Source: Panorpa germanica (lineage: Eukaryota; Arthropoda; Insecta; Mecoptera; Panorpidae). From it: DNA of 64,000 bases. Every line of letters starts with the position of its first letter. Within the stretch, counting starts at the first letter, position 1. The stretch is from the NCBI GenBank assembly GCA_963678705.1, contig OY783204.1:5212334-5276333 (forward strand), in the 5' to 3' direction. The notes under the pieces were generated by a model. It worked only from the letters and a program-made list of their open reading frames with translations, was not told where the DNA came from and made no database searches. Below are positions 30,691 through 41,526 of the stretch, piece after piece. Made by a program: the position numbers and the translations under genes.

Positions 30691-31714
30691 AGGGTAGTAG
30701 AGCGGGTTCCAGGACAGTTTGGAGTGGGGATGCATTTAGGTCACGATATGCAGAGGGGGCGTGGCTAGACTTGGAAGAATGTAAAAGGGGGTAAGGGTGG
30801 GGTGGGGAGTGAGGTGGCGTGGCTAGACAATGTTGGGGTAATAGTGGGGTAATATGAAAGAGTGAGATAGCGATATTAATTATTACGTGTGTAATAATTA
30901 ATATCTAATGGTAAAGAGTGAGATACCGATATTAATTCTTATGTTTGATTTGTTATTGGTTATAAGATTATGACAGTGTTAAATTATTTATAACAGTGTA
31001 TTTATAACGCATTCCTTCGAATTCACCGGAAATTTGAAGCACACGTGTTAGCAGGCGTCAGCACTTATCATGAGAACTTCGTATATAAATTATTCTTATG
31101 CAATATGATAAAACAATATTTTCCAAACGTAGACAAATTTTTTGTTATACATTTTATGTTTTAGTTAAATGTAGGGCCAGATTGGGTATTGTTGTATTAG
31201 ATTATTTATTTAAGTATACTAAAAGTTATAATATACGTACATTATATCATTGATGATTGTCAAAGCATACAGTTATTTTTTTATGTGTTGTAATAATCAT
31301 AAAGTCTTATAAGTCAGACAATGGTGTTGTTTTACATATATGAGGTTATAACACCACAGTAACTGTTAAAATAGTAGGAGGATATTTTATTATACAAATT
31401 TATTAGGTAGCGGTTTGATCCATATGTATGAGGCTATATAGGTTGTGGATAATAGTAGAATCACAATTAGCTAAACCAAAAGCTCTAACTTAAGTTGAAA
31501 CAAACTTTTTAAAATAAAACTGCTCGAAGGGTCGGGGCCCCCGAGAATTTTATTTATTTTGAATGCGCGGGGATCATAGAATTAAGAATTGATAGTCTGA
31601 TGGTAAATATATTATAGTATTAAATAAGTAAAGTGCTACCCTGTTAAATTTAGAAACCAACATCAGCCCGAGAGACATCATTGACGTTGTAAAAGCATTG
31701 ATTGTTATCAAGTT
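30691..31714. other. Non-coding stretch with G-rich segment and hairpins
   Basis: 30750-30850 is G-rich on the plus strand, with two copies of GGCGTGGCTAGAC. There is a perfect hairpin with 15-bp arms and a GTGT loop at 30872-30905, and the segment AAAGAGTGAGATA-CGATATTAATT occurs twice in tandem. At 31519-31570 a GC-rich palindromic core (GGGGCCCC flanked by CTCG/CGAG) lies between AAAATAAAA and TTTTATTT. No gene was found. Confidence 0.5.
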
Positions 31715-32089
31715 TTGTTGTATTGCTACCCACATCGCAAATTGAACATAGCTCGGGGTATTTGTGTTCATAAATTATTCTTATGCAAAGCGGGGAACTA
31801 CTGTATTCAAAATATAAGTTCTGATGATGAGTGCAGTGATTTTGAAAGTGATATTACTGGGTCCAACGATGAAATAGAGTTTATAAATGGTACTGAAGAA
31901 ACTGTGTGTAGTTATATTTCAGACTCTGTCTGTGAAGAAATCGCCATTGGTCATGAGGAAATTTATATATCTGACTGTGAAAATATTTCAAATTTAGATT
32001 CAGATTGTGAATTGATTGAAGAAACTGTTGATATATCTGACGATAACAACGAAATCATAGAAATCGTTGACTCTGAAGAAGAAGGTTAG
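31715..32089 (+). CDS. Small acidic ORF, not recognised
   Basis: A 124-codon frame. The first 37 residues may not be coding. From about residue 37 the protein is strongly acidic and Ser-rich (ISSDDECSDFESDITGSNDE, ending IVDSEEEG) with short repeats of ISD/E. No domain is recognised. It lies on the same strand as the next ORF and the polymerase gene, so it may belong to the Polinton-like unit, but nothing in the sequence proves this. Confidence 0.35.
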   Translation: MLYCYPHRKLNIARGICVHKLFLCKAGNYCIQNISSDDECSDFESDITGSNDEIEFINGTEETVCSYISDSVCEEIAIGHEEIYISDCENISNLDSDCELIEETVDISDDNNEIIEIVDSEEEG

Positions 32090-32159
32090 TCAGTGATTAT
32101 AGAAAAGTACTAAAATTGGAAGTGATTGATTGTATTAAGATTAAGTTAAGCGTATTTTT

Positions 32160-32573
32160 ATGAAAATGTATATTAAAAATTTTTCTCCACGTTTATTATT
32201 TGAAATAAATGAAGGTGAACATATGTTTATTTTACCTAGACTATTAAATATTGAAGTAAATTTTAATTTATTTTTAGATAGAAAAGAATTGTTATTATTG
32301 ATATTAATTGATAATATAAGCAAGATATATTTAAACATAATATATATACCAAATAAATTTAATTTAGGCATTGATTTAAAGTTAAATTGTGGATTACAGT
32401 GTCATTTGTTAATAGATTTAAATATGTTTAATCAATTTAAATTCTTTGATGAAATTATAATCAATCAGAATAATTTCTGTGAAACTTTTAGAGCCGGGTT
32501 ACTTTTTATATCTGAATTTGGAGACCCTGGATATGAGAGCCAAGACTCACTTGATTGGATTCTTAATGATTAA
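32160..32573 (+). CDS. Small ORF of 137 residues, not recognised
   Basis: The frame starts with ATG at 32160 (an alternative ATG lies two codons later) and has no internal break. The product is Leu/Ile/Asn-rich, with no signal peptide; its C-terminal end is acidic (ISEFGDPGYESQDSLDWIL). It has alternating short hydrophobic and charged stretches suggestive of a beta-rich domain; this is inference. It lies 71 bp after the acidic ORF on the same strand and about 1.2 kb before the polymerase. It could be a minor structural or accessory protein of the Polinton-like element. Confidence 0.45.
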   Translation: MKMYIKNFSPRLLFEINEGEHMFILPRLLNIEVNFNLFLDRKELLLLILIDNISKIYLNIIYIPNKFNLGIDLKLNCGLQCHLLIDLNMFNQFKFFDEIIINQNNFCETFRAGLLFISEFGDPGYESQDSLDWILND

Positions 32574-33779
32574 TTTTATTGCACTAATTACTAATAGATT
32601 GTAAATTTTGTTGTACATAGAAAATATATCCAAATAAGGATAATTCATAAAGTATAAGGGTGCTAATTCATCCATTGAATTTACATGACTTGAACAATAT
32701 GAATACAAAATTGCATGACTTAACCAAATATGGGCACAAAATTTTTATAGTACACTTTTATAGAAATTAAGACATAGTACATAAACCCATTACCAAACAG
32801 TTTAACTCGGTTTGATTCGGTCAAGTTCGTCGATTCTCGCCATTTGCTATTTCATTTGACAGTTGTTACATTGTTTCGTTCCATACACTTATAAAAAATA
32901 GTTTTAGATACATTCTTTTATCTCAAGTTATATTTAAATAATAAATATATATAATAAAATATTATATTCTTGTCTGATTTATATAATAAACTGTATTGTA
33001 TCACTTAAACCTTTGTTTGTAATTATTATTAACTATAAACCACGTTTGTAGTTAACCTTTTTTGCTAAACACTTTTTGTTTCTAATACATTACTCTACAT
33101 CATATACAATGTTGAGATGTCAATATTCTATAGATTCTCTGCATAATGTACTGTAGTGTACAATCTTTTGCTTTAGACACTTATATAAAAGAGATAGTAA
33201 AATAACAAATATATAAATTATTGAAATAGTTACGATAGATGTGTAAATATCTCTTATTGTATTGCAATATATTAAAAAATAACTAAATATTTGAGGTTCT
33301 GGTAGCCAACTTTATAAACATACTTTTACAGAAATGAGGCTCCTATTTTCTAACTGTTTACCGGACGTCTATATATTTTCTAAATTAAGCTATGTAAGTT
33401 AAGACAAAACTATCAGAAGACATTAAATAAAAAGCAACACGGATCCTATACCTTGGAACTGGTATGAGTAGCGTAATTTGTAAAATATAGGCCTTTGAAA
33501 AATTGTTAGAAGTTATCAGCTGTCAGGTAAGCAGTTACAAAATAGGAGCCTTTTAAGTCATGGTTATCAAATATAACCTTTAGTGTCAGCAAGTGAGATG
33601 ACATCCTGCAGAAATAATAAAATCCACTATACATTGTTAATGAACGCAGTCTTTAAAGTGTTTCTAGTTTAGATAAAAAGAAAATCGAAATATTATTTTG
33701 TGTAATTGTTTATTTTTGAAATTCATGTTCATATACAGCAAAAGTATAATAATACCTAATAATTAACATTCTTTTGTCA
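32574..33779. other. AT-rich spacer before the polymerase gene
   Basis: No coding frame recognised. The sequence just before the polymerase frame ends CTTTTGTCAG, which would serve as a splice acceptor. Confidence 0.5.
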
Positions 33780-36700
33780 GTTAAAGATAAAAAGGCTATA
33801 GTAAATGTAGTAAATAATGATCAAGCTTGCTTTATGTGGGCTATAACTTCAGCATTGTATCCAGCATCAAAAAGTATGGATAGAGTTACATCATATCCAC
33901 ATTATTCAAAAGTACTTAATTCAAATGGCATAGAATTACCGATGAAATTAAAAGATATTAGAACATTTGAGAAGAATAATGATATAAGTGTGAATGTTTA
34001 TGGACTTGAAAATAATTTCATTGTGGGACCGTTGCATTATACATCTAAAAAGAAGAAACAACATGTTAATTTATTGTATATTGAAGATTTGAGTAATGGA
34101 CATTATTGTTGGATTAAAAATATATCAAGATTAATAAGAAGTCAATTTACTAAGCATACTAGTAAACAATTTTTGTGTGATGGATGCTTTTCATTTTTTA
34201 ACACAGAAGATCAGTTAAATAGACATTTAGAATATGATTGCAATAAGATATATACAATCCTTCCTTCTAAGTATAACGCTAAAGATAAATTGGGTAATAT
34301 GATATCTCAAAACATTTTAAAATTCGATAATCATAAGAATCAATTACGCGTTCCATTTGTGATATATGGAGATTTTGAAACATTATTAAAACCCATTAGT
34401 ACTTGTTATCCTGAAACTAATACATCATTTTCAAATAATATTAAAATTCATGAACCATATTCTTTTGCTTATTATATTAAATGTTCCTTTAATGATTCCT
34501 TAAGTAAGTTTGTTACGTACAGAGGTATTAATTGCGTTAAAGTATTTATTGAAACAATAACTGAAGACGCTAAACAAATTTATAAAGTCTTAAATAAATT
34601 ATCTGATTGGCAAAAACAGGAATATGATGAAGCTTCTATTTGCCATATTTGTGAAGGTATCCTCAATGGTGATAAAGTGTTAGATTATTGTCATTTAACT
34701 GGTAATTACCGAGGAGATGCTCATAATCATTGCAATTTAAAATTTACAATTCCAAAGTTTATACCTGTAATATTCCATAACTTAAGTAATTGTAACCATA
34801 TGATTGTAAAAGAATTAGGTAATGATAGTGGAAAAATTGAAGTTATTCCAGAAAATAAGGAAAAGTATATATCTTTTACGAAACATATTTTGGTGGAATC
34901 AAAAGCCGATAAAAATGATAAAGTTCATAACTGCTATATTAAACTTAGATTTATTGATTCTTTACGATTTATGCATTCTAGTTTAGAAACACTTGCAAAA
35001 AATTTATTATCAGAACAATTTTTCGAATTTAAAAAATTCTATCCGAATGAAAATCATTTCAATTTATTAAAACGTAAAGGTGTATTTCCTTATGAATATG
35101 TAAATAGTAGGGATATGCTTAATGAATCTGACTTGCCATCTCAAAATAATTTTTATAGCTCACTTAATGGCTGTAATATATCTGACGATGATTACAATCA
35201 TGCCAAAATGGTTTGGTATGCATTTGAAATGAAAACATTGGGGGAATATTCAGACTTATATTTAAAGATCGATGTTCTGTTGTTAACAGATATTTTTGAA
35301 AATTTTCGAGATGTGTGCTATTAAACATATAATTTAGATCCCTGTCAATATTATACAGCACCAGGACTTTCTTGGGATGCTATGTTAAATTATACATGTA
35401 TTGAATTAGAACTTTTAACAGATATTGATATGTTACATTTTATTAAAAAAGGTATAAGAGGTGGAATATCACAATGCTCTCACAGACATGGAATTGCAAA
35501 TAATAAATATATGTCCAATTATGATTCAAATAAAGATTCTCAATATTTAATGTATTGGGATGCAAATAACTAAAGCTATTGAAGATAACTCAGATGTTAA
35601 TTATATATTAGAAGTCGATTTAAGATATCCTAATTATTTGCACGATGAACACAATGATCTACCTTTCTGTGCCGAAAATATTAAACAACCTTGCATTAAA
35701 ACAAATGACGTTAAATTAATACCAAATCTAAATAACAAGTATAATTATGTGCTTCACAATAGATCGTTAAAGCAATGTCTTAAAAATAATCTGAAAATAT
35801 CAAAAGCCGATAAAAATGATAAAGTTCATAACTGCTATATTAAACTTAGATTTATTGATTCTTTACGATTTATGCATTCTAGTTTAGAAACACTTGCAAA
35901 AAATTTATTATCAGAACAATTTTTCGAATTTAAAAAATTCTATCCGAATGAAAATCATTTCAATTTATTAAAACGTAAAGGTGTATTTCCTTATGAATAT
36001 GTAAATAGTAGGGATATGCTTAATGAATCTGACTTGCCATCTCAAAATAATTTTTATAGCTCACTTAATGGCTGTAATATATCTGACGATGATTACAATC
36101 ATGCCAAAATGGGTTGGTATGCATTTGAAATGAAAACATTAGGGGAATATTCAGACTTATATTTAAAGATCGATGTTCTGTTGTTAACAGATATTTTTGA
36201 AAATTTTCGAGATGTGTGCTATAAAACATATAATTTAGATCCCTGTCAATATTATACAGCACCAGGACTTTCTTGGGATGCTATGTTAAATTATACATGT
36301 ATTGAATTAGAACTTTTAACAGATATTGATATGTTACATTTTATTAAAAAAGGTATAAGAGGTGGCATATCACAATGCTCTCACAGACATGGAATTGCAA
36401 ATAATAAATATATGTCCAATTATGATTCAAATAAAGATTCTCAATATTTAATGTATTGGGATGCAAATAACTAAAGCTATTGAAGATAACTCAGATGTTG
36501 GTTATATATTAGAAGTCGATTTAAGATATCCTAATTATTTGCACGATGAACACAATGATCTACCTTTCTGTGCCGAAAATATTAAACCACCTTGCATTAA
36601 AACAAATGACGTTAAATTAATACCAAATCTAAATAACAAGTATAATTATGTGCTTCACAATAGATCGTTAAAGCAATGTCTTAAAAATAATCTGAAAATA

Positions 36701-37588
36701 GATAAAATTCATAGAATTTTGGAATTTAAACAGTCTGATTGGTTAAAAAGTTATATTGATCTAAATACATTAAAAAGAAAGAACTCTGCAAATACATTTG
36801 AGAAAAAACTTTTTTAAATTAATGAATAATTCAGTTTATGGTAAAACAATGGAAAATGTAGATAAACGTGTTGATATAAAGTTAATAACTCATTGGGATA
36901 ATATAGGAAAAACAATGGGTGCTAATACACTTATAAGTAAACCAAACTATCATAGTTGCTATTCAAATGCAAAAACTTAAAGTTTTTTATAATAAACCAT
37001 TGTATTTAGGATTAAGTGTACTTGATATATCAAAAAACTTTAATATACGATTTTCATTATGATTTCATCAAAAAAAAAAAAAAAAAAATCTATAAAGGTA
37101 ATGCTAAATTGTTGTATACAGATACAGATTCATTAATATATCAAATTAAAACAGATGATATATATGACGATATTAAGTGTAATCTAGATAAATTTGATAC
37201 ATCTAATTATCCATTTAATAATGAATTTTCATTACCTTTAATGAACAAAGCTAAATTAGACTTAATGAAAGATGAATGCGCGAGTAGTATAATTTGGGAG
37301 TTTGTTAGGTTAAGGTAAAAAATGTATGCAATTGATATTGACGGTTCATGCACAGCTAAAGCAAAAGGAATTAAGAAAAATATTGTAAACAAATTCAATA
37401 TTAAAGATTATGTAAATTGTTTATCTCAGGATAACATATTATTGATCACAATGAATACCTTTAAATCTATTAAGCATACAATTTATACTCAAATGATAAG
37501 TAAAGTAGGTCTTAGTGGAAATGATAATAAAAGTTATGTATTAACTGATGGTATAAGTACTTTAGCACATGGACATTATAAAATTTAG
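33774..37588 (+). pseudogene. Polinton/Maverick-type protein-primed DNA polymerase B, broken
   Basis: The plus strand encodes a DNA_pol_B_2 polymerase in several frames. The open part 33774-35324 begins without an ATG, either after an acceptor at 33779 or as a truncated gene, so the usual N-terminal third is missing. Motifs in order: CFMWAITSALYPASK; FVIYGDFETLLKPI (ExoI); a Cys/His insert CHICEGILNGDKVLDYCHLT with YRGDAHNHCNL; PVIFHNLSNCNH (ExoII); LYLKIDVLLLTDIF (ExoIII region); YWDANN (PolA Asp); [15 protein letters not shown] (PolB, 36800-36850); LLYTDTDSLIY (PolC, 37110-37145); end at 37588. Between YWDANN and KAIEDNSDV a short segment is missing. A 901-bp tandem duplication repeats the ExoIII-PolA part. 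The A run at 37070 also shifts the frame. It is inactive as it stands. Confidence 0.88.
34899..36700 (+). repeat. 901-bp tandem duplication inside the polymerase gene
   Basis: 34899-35799 and 35800-36700 are direct repeats at a constant offset of 901 bases, with about seven differences. Because 901 is not a multiple of three, the duplication itself shifts the frame. Copy 1 has a TAA in RDVCY-stop where copy 2 reads on as RDVCYKTYNL, and both share the deletion after YWDANN. Confidence 0.93.
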
Positions 37589-37812
37589 TACTAATTTTAA
37601 GTTAAGTTTAAGTTTTGTATAAATTTATATCTGTTTTAGTTAAGATAATTAAAATGTATATTTATATAACAATTGAAAATAGCATATTTATAAATAAATA
37701 ATAATATATAAACACAAACCATTGAGTTTTATTATTATAAGATTTAATGTTTTAATACATCCATATAAAATAAGATACACATATTTTATTAGTAATGTTT
37801 TGTTATATATAA

Positions 37813-38122
37813 TCTTAATATATATAAATTACGTGTCACTGTGTTGTTCCCTATGGACTCCTAAACTACTTAACCGATTTTAATGAAATTTGTACACCGT
37901 GTGCAGTTTGACCCAACTTGAAAGATAGGATAGCTTACATCTCAATTTATTTATCTTATTGCTAATTATTTGTCTATTAATTATCTGTATATGACATATG
38001 ACATCGGGCGACGATGATGGCGACATCTGTTGACTAGATTGAGTAAATATTCAATAGATGGCGCTATGTAATGTAATATGACAAAAACGTTAGGCACAGC
38101 AACGCGTGGCCGGGACAGCTAG
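37813..38122 (+). mobile_element. Non-autonomous Helitron (left arm)
   Basis: 310 bp. It begins TCTTAATATATATAAATTAC and ends GGCCGGGACAGCTAG. It has a 3' hairpin (GCAACGCGTGGC, one mismatch) eight bases before the CTAG end, and sits exactly between A and T, as Helitrons do. No coding capacity. Confidence 0.88.
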
Positions 38123-39398
38123 TTCTTATATAATTAACACTGGTCATAAGAGCTCTAATATATATATATATATATGCATAGACATATTAATGTATGAGTA
38201 TGCGTACATAAAGTGGATAACAATTGTATACGTTATATGCAGGAGCAGTACCCAACTTGAACGTAATGGGAACGTAACTTGCATGAACGTACTGGGAACT
38301 ACGTTCCCATTACGTTTAAGTTACGTTGAATTTTTATATATATATATATGCATAGACATATTAATGTATGAGTATGCATACATAAAGTGGATGACAATTG
38401 TATACGTTATATGCAGGAGCAGTACCCAACTTGAACGTACTGGGAACGTAACTTGAACGTACTAGGAACGTAACTTGCATGAACGTTCATGCAAGTTACG
38501 TTCCTAGTACGTTCAAGTTACGTTCCCAGTACGTTCAAAAATGCTTGATGACAATTGTATACGTTATATGCAGGAGCAGTACCCAACTTGAACGTACTGG
38601 GAACGTAACTTGAACGTACTGGGAACGTAACTTGAACGTACTGAGAACGTAACTTGAACGTAATGGGAACGTAACTTGAACGTAATGGGAACGTAACTTG
38701 GAACGTAATTCAACGTAAGCTTACGTTGAATTACGTTCTTACGTTCCCATTACGTTCAAGGGAACGTTCAATGGGAACGTAACTTGGAACGTAATTCAAC
38801 GTAAGCTTACGTTGAATTACGTTCTTACGTTCCCATTACGTTCAAGTTACGTTCCCATTACGTTCAAGTTACGTTCTCAGTACGTTCAAGTTACGTTCCC
38901 AGTACGTTCAAGTTACGTTCCCAGTACGTTCAAGTTGGGTACTGCTCCTGCATATAACGTATACAATTGTCATCAAGCATTTTTGAACGTACTGGGAACG
39001 TAACTTGAACGTACTAGGAACGTAACTTGCATGAACGTTCATGCAAGTTACGTTCCTAGTACGTTCAAGTTACGTTCCCAGTACGTTCAAGTTGGGTACT
39101 GCTCCTGCATATAACGTATACAATTGTCATCCACTTTATGTATGCATACTCATACATTAATATGTCTATGCATATATATATATATAAAAATTCAACGTAA
39201 CTTAAACGTAATGGGAACGTAGTTCCCAGTACGTTCATGCAAGTTACGTTCCCATTACGTTCAAGTTGGGTACTGCTCCTGCATATAACGTATACAATTG
39301 TTATCCACTTTATGTACGCATACTCATACATTGATATGTCTATGCATATATATATATATATATTAGAGCTCTTATGACCAGTGTTAATTATATAAGAA
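38123..39398. repeat. Centre of the palindrome: nested ACGT-rich foldback modules
   Basis: Each arm holds modules made of a lead sequence (TATATATGCATAGACATATT..., then GCAGGAGCAGTACCCAACTT) followed by tandem units of the type GAACGTAACTTGAACGTACTGG and their inverted copies. Small perfect palindromes sit inside, for example around GCATGAACGTTCATGC (38478-38493) with arms of about 55 bp, and around AACGTAAGCTTACGTT (38712-38727). The lead sequence appears twice almost complete (38165, 38343) and once truncated (38547) in the left arm. TA microsatellites flank the modules. The open frames that cross this block are translations of the repeat. Confidence 0.85.
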
Positions 39399-39708
39399 CT
39401 AGCTGTCCCGGCCACGCGTTGCTGTGCCTAACGTTTTTGTCATATTACATTACATAGCGCCATCTATTGAATATTTACTCAATCTAGTCAACAGATGTCG
39501 CCATCATCGTCGCCCGATGTCATATGTCATATACAGATAATTAATAGACAAATAATTAGCAATAAGATAAATAAATTGAGATGTAAGCTATCCTATCTTT
39601 CAAGTTGGGTCAAACTGCACACGCTGTACAAATTTCATTAAAATCGGTTAAGTAGTTTAGGAGTCCATAGGGAACAACACAGTGACACGTAATTTATATA
39701 TATTAAGA
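39399..39708 (-). mobile_element. Non-autonomous Helitron (right arm, inverted copy)
   Basis: Mirror image of 37813-38122 with the same TC and CTAG ends. It exists because the arm was duplicated, not from a second insertion. Confidence 0.85.
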
Positions 39709-39932
39709 TTATATATAACAAAACATTACTAATAAAATATGTGTATCTTATTTTATATGGATGTATTAAAACATTAAATCTTATAATAATAAAACTCAAT
39801 GGTTTGTGTTTATATATTATTATTTATTTATAAATATGCTATTTTCAATTGTTATATAAATATACATTTTAATTATCTTAACTAAAACAGATATAAATTT
39901 ATACAAAACTTAAACTTAACTTAAAATTAGTA

Positions 39933-40911
39933 CTAAATTTTATAATGTCCATGTGCTAAAGTACTTATACCATCAGTTAATACATAACTTTTATTATCAT
40001 TTCCACTAAGACCTACTTTACTTATCATTTGAGTATAAATTGTATGCTTAATAGATTTAAAGGTATTCATTGTGATCAATAATATGTTATCCTGAGATAA
40101 ACAATTTACATAATCTTTAATATTGAATTTGTTTACAATATTTTTCTTAATTCCTTTTGCTTTAGCTGTGCATGAACCCTCAATATCAATTGCATACATT
40201 TTTTACCTTAACCTAACAAACTCCCAAATTATACTACTCGCGCATTCATCTTTCATTAAGTCTAATTTAGCTTTGTTCATTAAAGGTAATGAAAATTCAT
40301 TATTAAATGGATAATTAGATGTATCAAATTTATCTAGATTACACTTAATATCGTCATATATATCATCTGTTTTAATTTGATATATTAATGAATCTGTATC
40401 TGTATACAACAATTTAGCATTACCTTTATAGATTTTTTTTTTTTTTTTTTTTGATGAAATCATAATGAAAATCGTATATTAAAGTTTTTTGATATATCAA
40501 GTACACTTAATCCTAAATACAATGGTTTATTATAAAAAACTTTAAGTTTTTGCATTTGAATAGCAACTATGATAGTTTGGTTTACTTATAAGTGTATTAG
40601 CACCCATTGTTTTTCCTATATTATCCCAATGAGTTATTAACTTTATATCAACACGTTTATCTACATTTTCCATTGTTTTACCATAAACTGAATTATTCAT
40701 TAATTTAAAAAAGTTTTTTCTCAAATGTATTTGCAGAGTTCTTTCTTTTTAATGTATTTAGATCAATATAACTTTTTAACCAATCAGACTGTTTAAATTC
40801 CAAAATTCTATGAATTTTATCTATTTTCAGATTATTTTTAAGACATTGCTTTAACGATCTATTGTGAAGCACATAATTATACTTGTTATTTAGATTTGGT
40901 ATTAATTTAAC
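39933..40911 (-). pseudogene. Inverted copy of the polymerase C-terminal part
   Basis: The minus strand repeats the end of the polymerase gene: [14 protein letters not shown] (40700), LLYTDTDSLIY (40415-40383) and the end at 39933. It starts abruptly at the palindrome edge inside the VKLIPNLNNKYNYVLH block. It keeps the same A-run frame break as the left copy. Confidence 0.9.
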
Positions 40912-41009
40912 CGTAGTTCCAAACACATATTAAATGAATTATTATCTATTTCTGGTGGTTGTTCTTTACAAAATAATCCTTTCTTGTCAAGCTTTTGAGG
41001 TATATCCAT
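40902..41009 (-). CDS. Short ORF fused to the palindrome edge
   Basis: The minus strand has an ATG at 41009 and reads MDIPQKLDKKGLFCKEQPPE and DNNSFNMCLELR before entering the polymerase arm out of its frame, and stops at 40902. The first 32 codons lie outside the palindrome and look like the start of a real protein cut by the rearrangement. I do not recognise it. Confidence 0.35.
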   Translation of the reverse strand: MDIPQKLDKKGLFCKEQPPEIDNNSFNMCLELRLN

Positions 41010-41191
41010 TTTTAAATGTCAAAAATTTAAATTTATTCAAATGTCACATGGAAAAAAGTAAACAAAATTTAAGCTATGTTGCCAAATGTAAAATCACGTC
41101 ACGTGATAATTTTCTTCCCTTCTCCCCGCAAATGCTCATGCCTATCCCCACCCTTCAAAATTCAGTATTAGGCCACACCTTTGCTCATACA

Positions 41192-41526
41192 TCCTTAATA
41201 TTTTAATCAGCACATGAATTGAATAACAAAATTTTTTTCAAATTAATCGTAGCACCATCTGTCGGGACAAACTAAAATTGAAATAGAATAATATTGAATG
41301 CGATGATAGCGCCGTCCGCCGGATCTAATGTAAAACATTCTAAAATCAACAACTCCTTATAAATAAGAAATTAATTGAAAAAACATTTTCCAGTAGACCA
41401 AACTGTAAATCTAAACCATTCTCGAATCTCCACGAACACACACAAAAAATTTCATCAAAATTGGTCCAGTCGTTTAGGAGGAGTTCAGTCACATACACAC
41501 GCACACAAGAAATATATATATTAAGA
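41192..41526 (-). mobile_element. Helitron 5' terminal piece (copy 1)
   Basis: The minus strand begins TCTTAATATATATATTTCTT at 41526 and matches the first ~335 bp of the Helitron at 43243-44446. Homology stops at about 41192. No CTAG end was found on the left. Unlike the other copies, the base before TC on this strand is T, not A. Confidence 0.7.

Larger units (their letters stand above)
36610..40911. repeat. 4.3-kb near-perfect palindrome
   Basis: The left arm 36610-38751 and the right arm 38770-40911 are inverted copies of each other. Corresponding positions sum to 77521 along the whole length (for example 37322/40199, 37588/39933, 38106/39415), so there is no net length difference. Only a few base changes were seen (for example DIDGSC against DIEGSC). 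The unpaired centre is about 18 bp (38752-38769). Each arm contains the 3' third of the polymerase gene, a Helitron and the ACGT-rich repeat block. The left side continues into the polymerase gene; the right side ends in unrelated sequence. Confidence 0.93.

Noticed and set aside
38106-38456. 116-codon open frame and its mirror copy at 39065-39415
   Set aside because: It translates the Helitron end, TA runs and the lead repeat of the foldback modules; the two halves of the peptide are repeats of each other and there is no coding signal.
38812-39003. 63-codon frame across the centre of the palindrome
   Set aside because: It only translates the ACGTTC repeat units.
30740-41165. Polinton terminal inverted repeats (G-rich block at 30.75 kb against C-rich block at 41.1 kb)
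   Set aside because: Composition is suggestive, but I could not align the two blocks.
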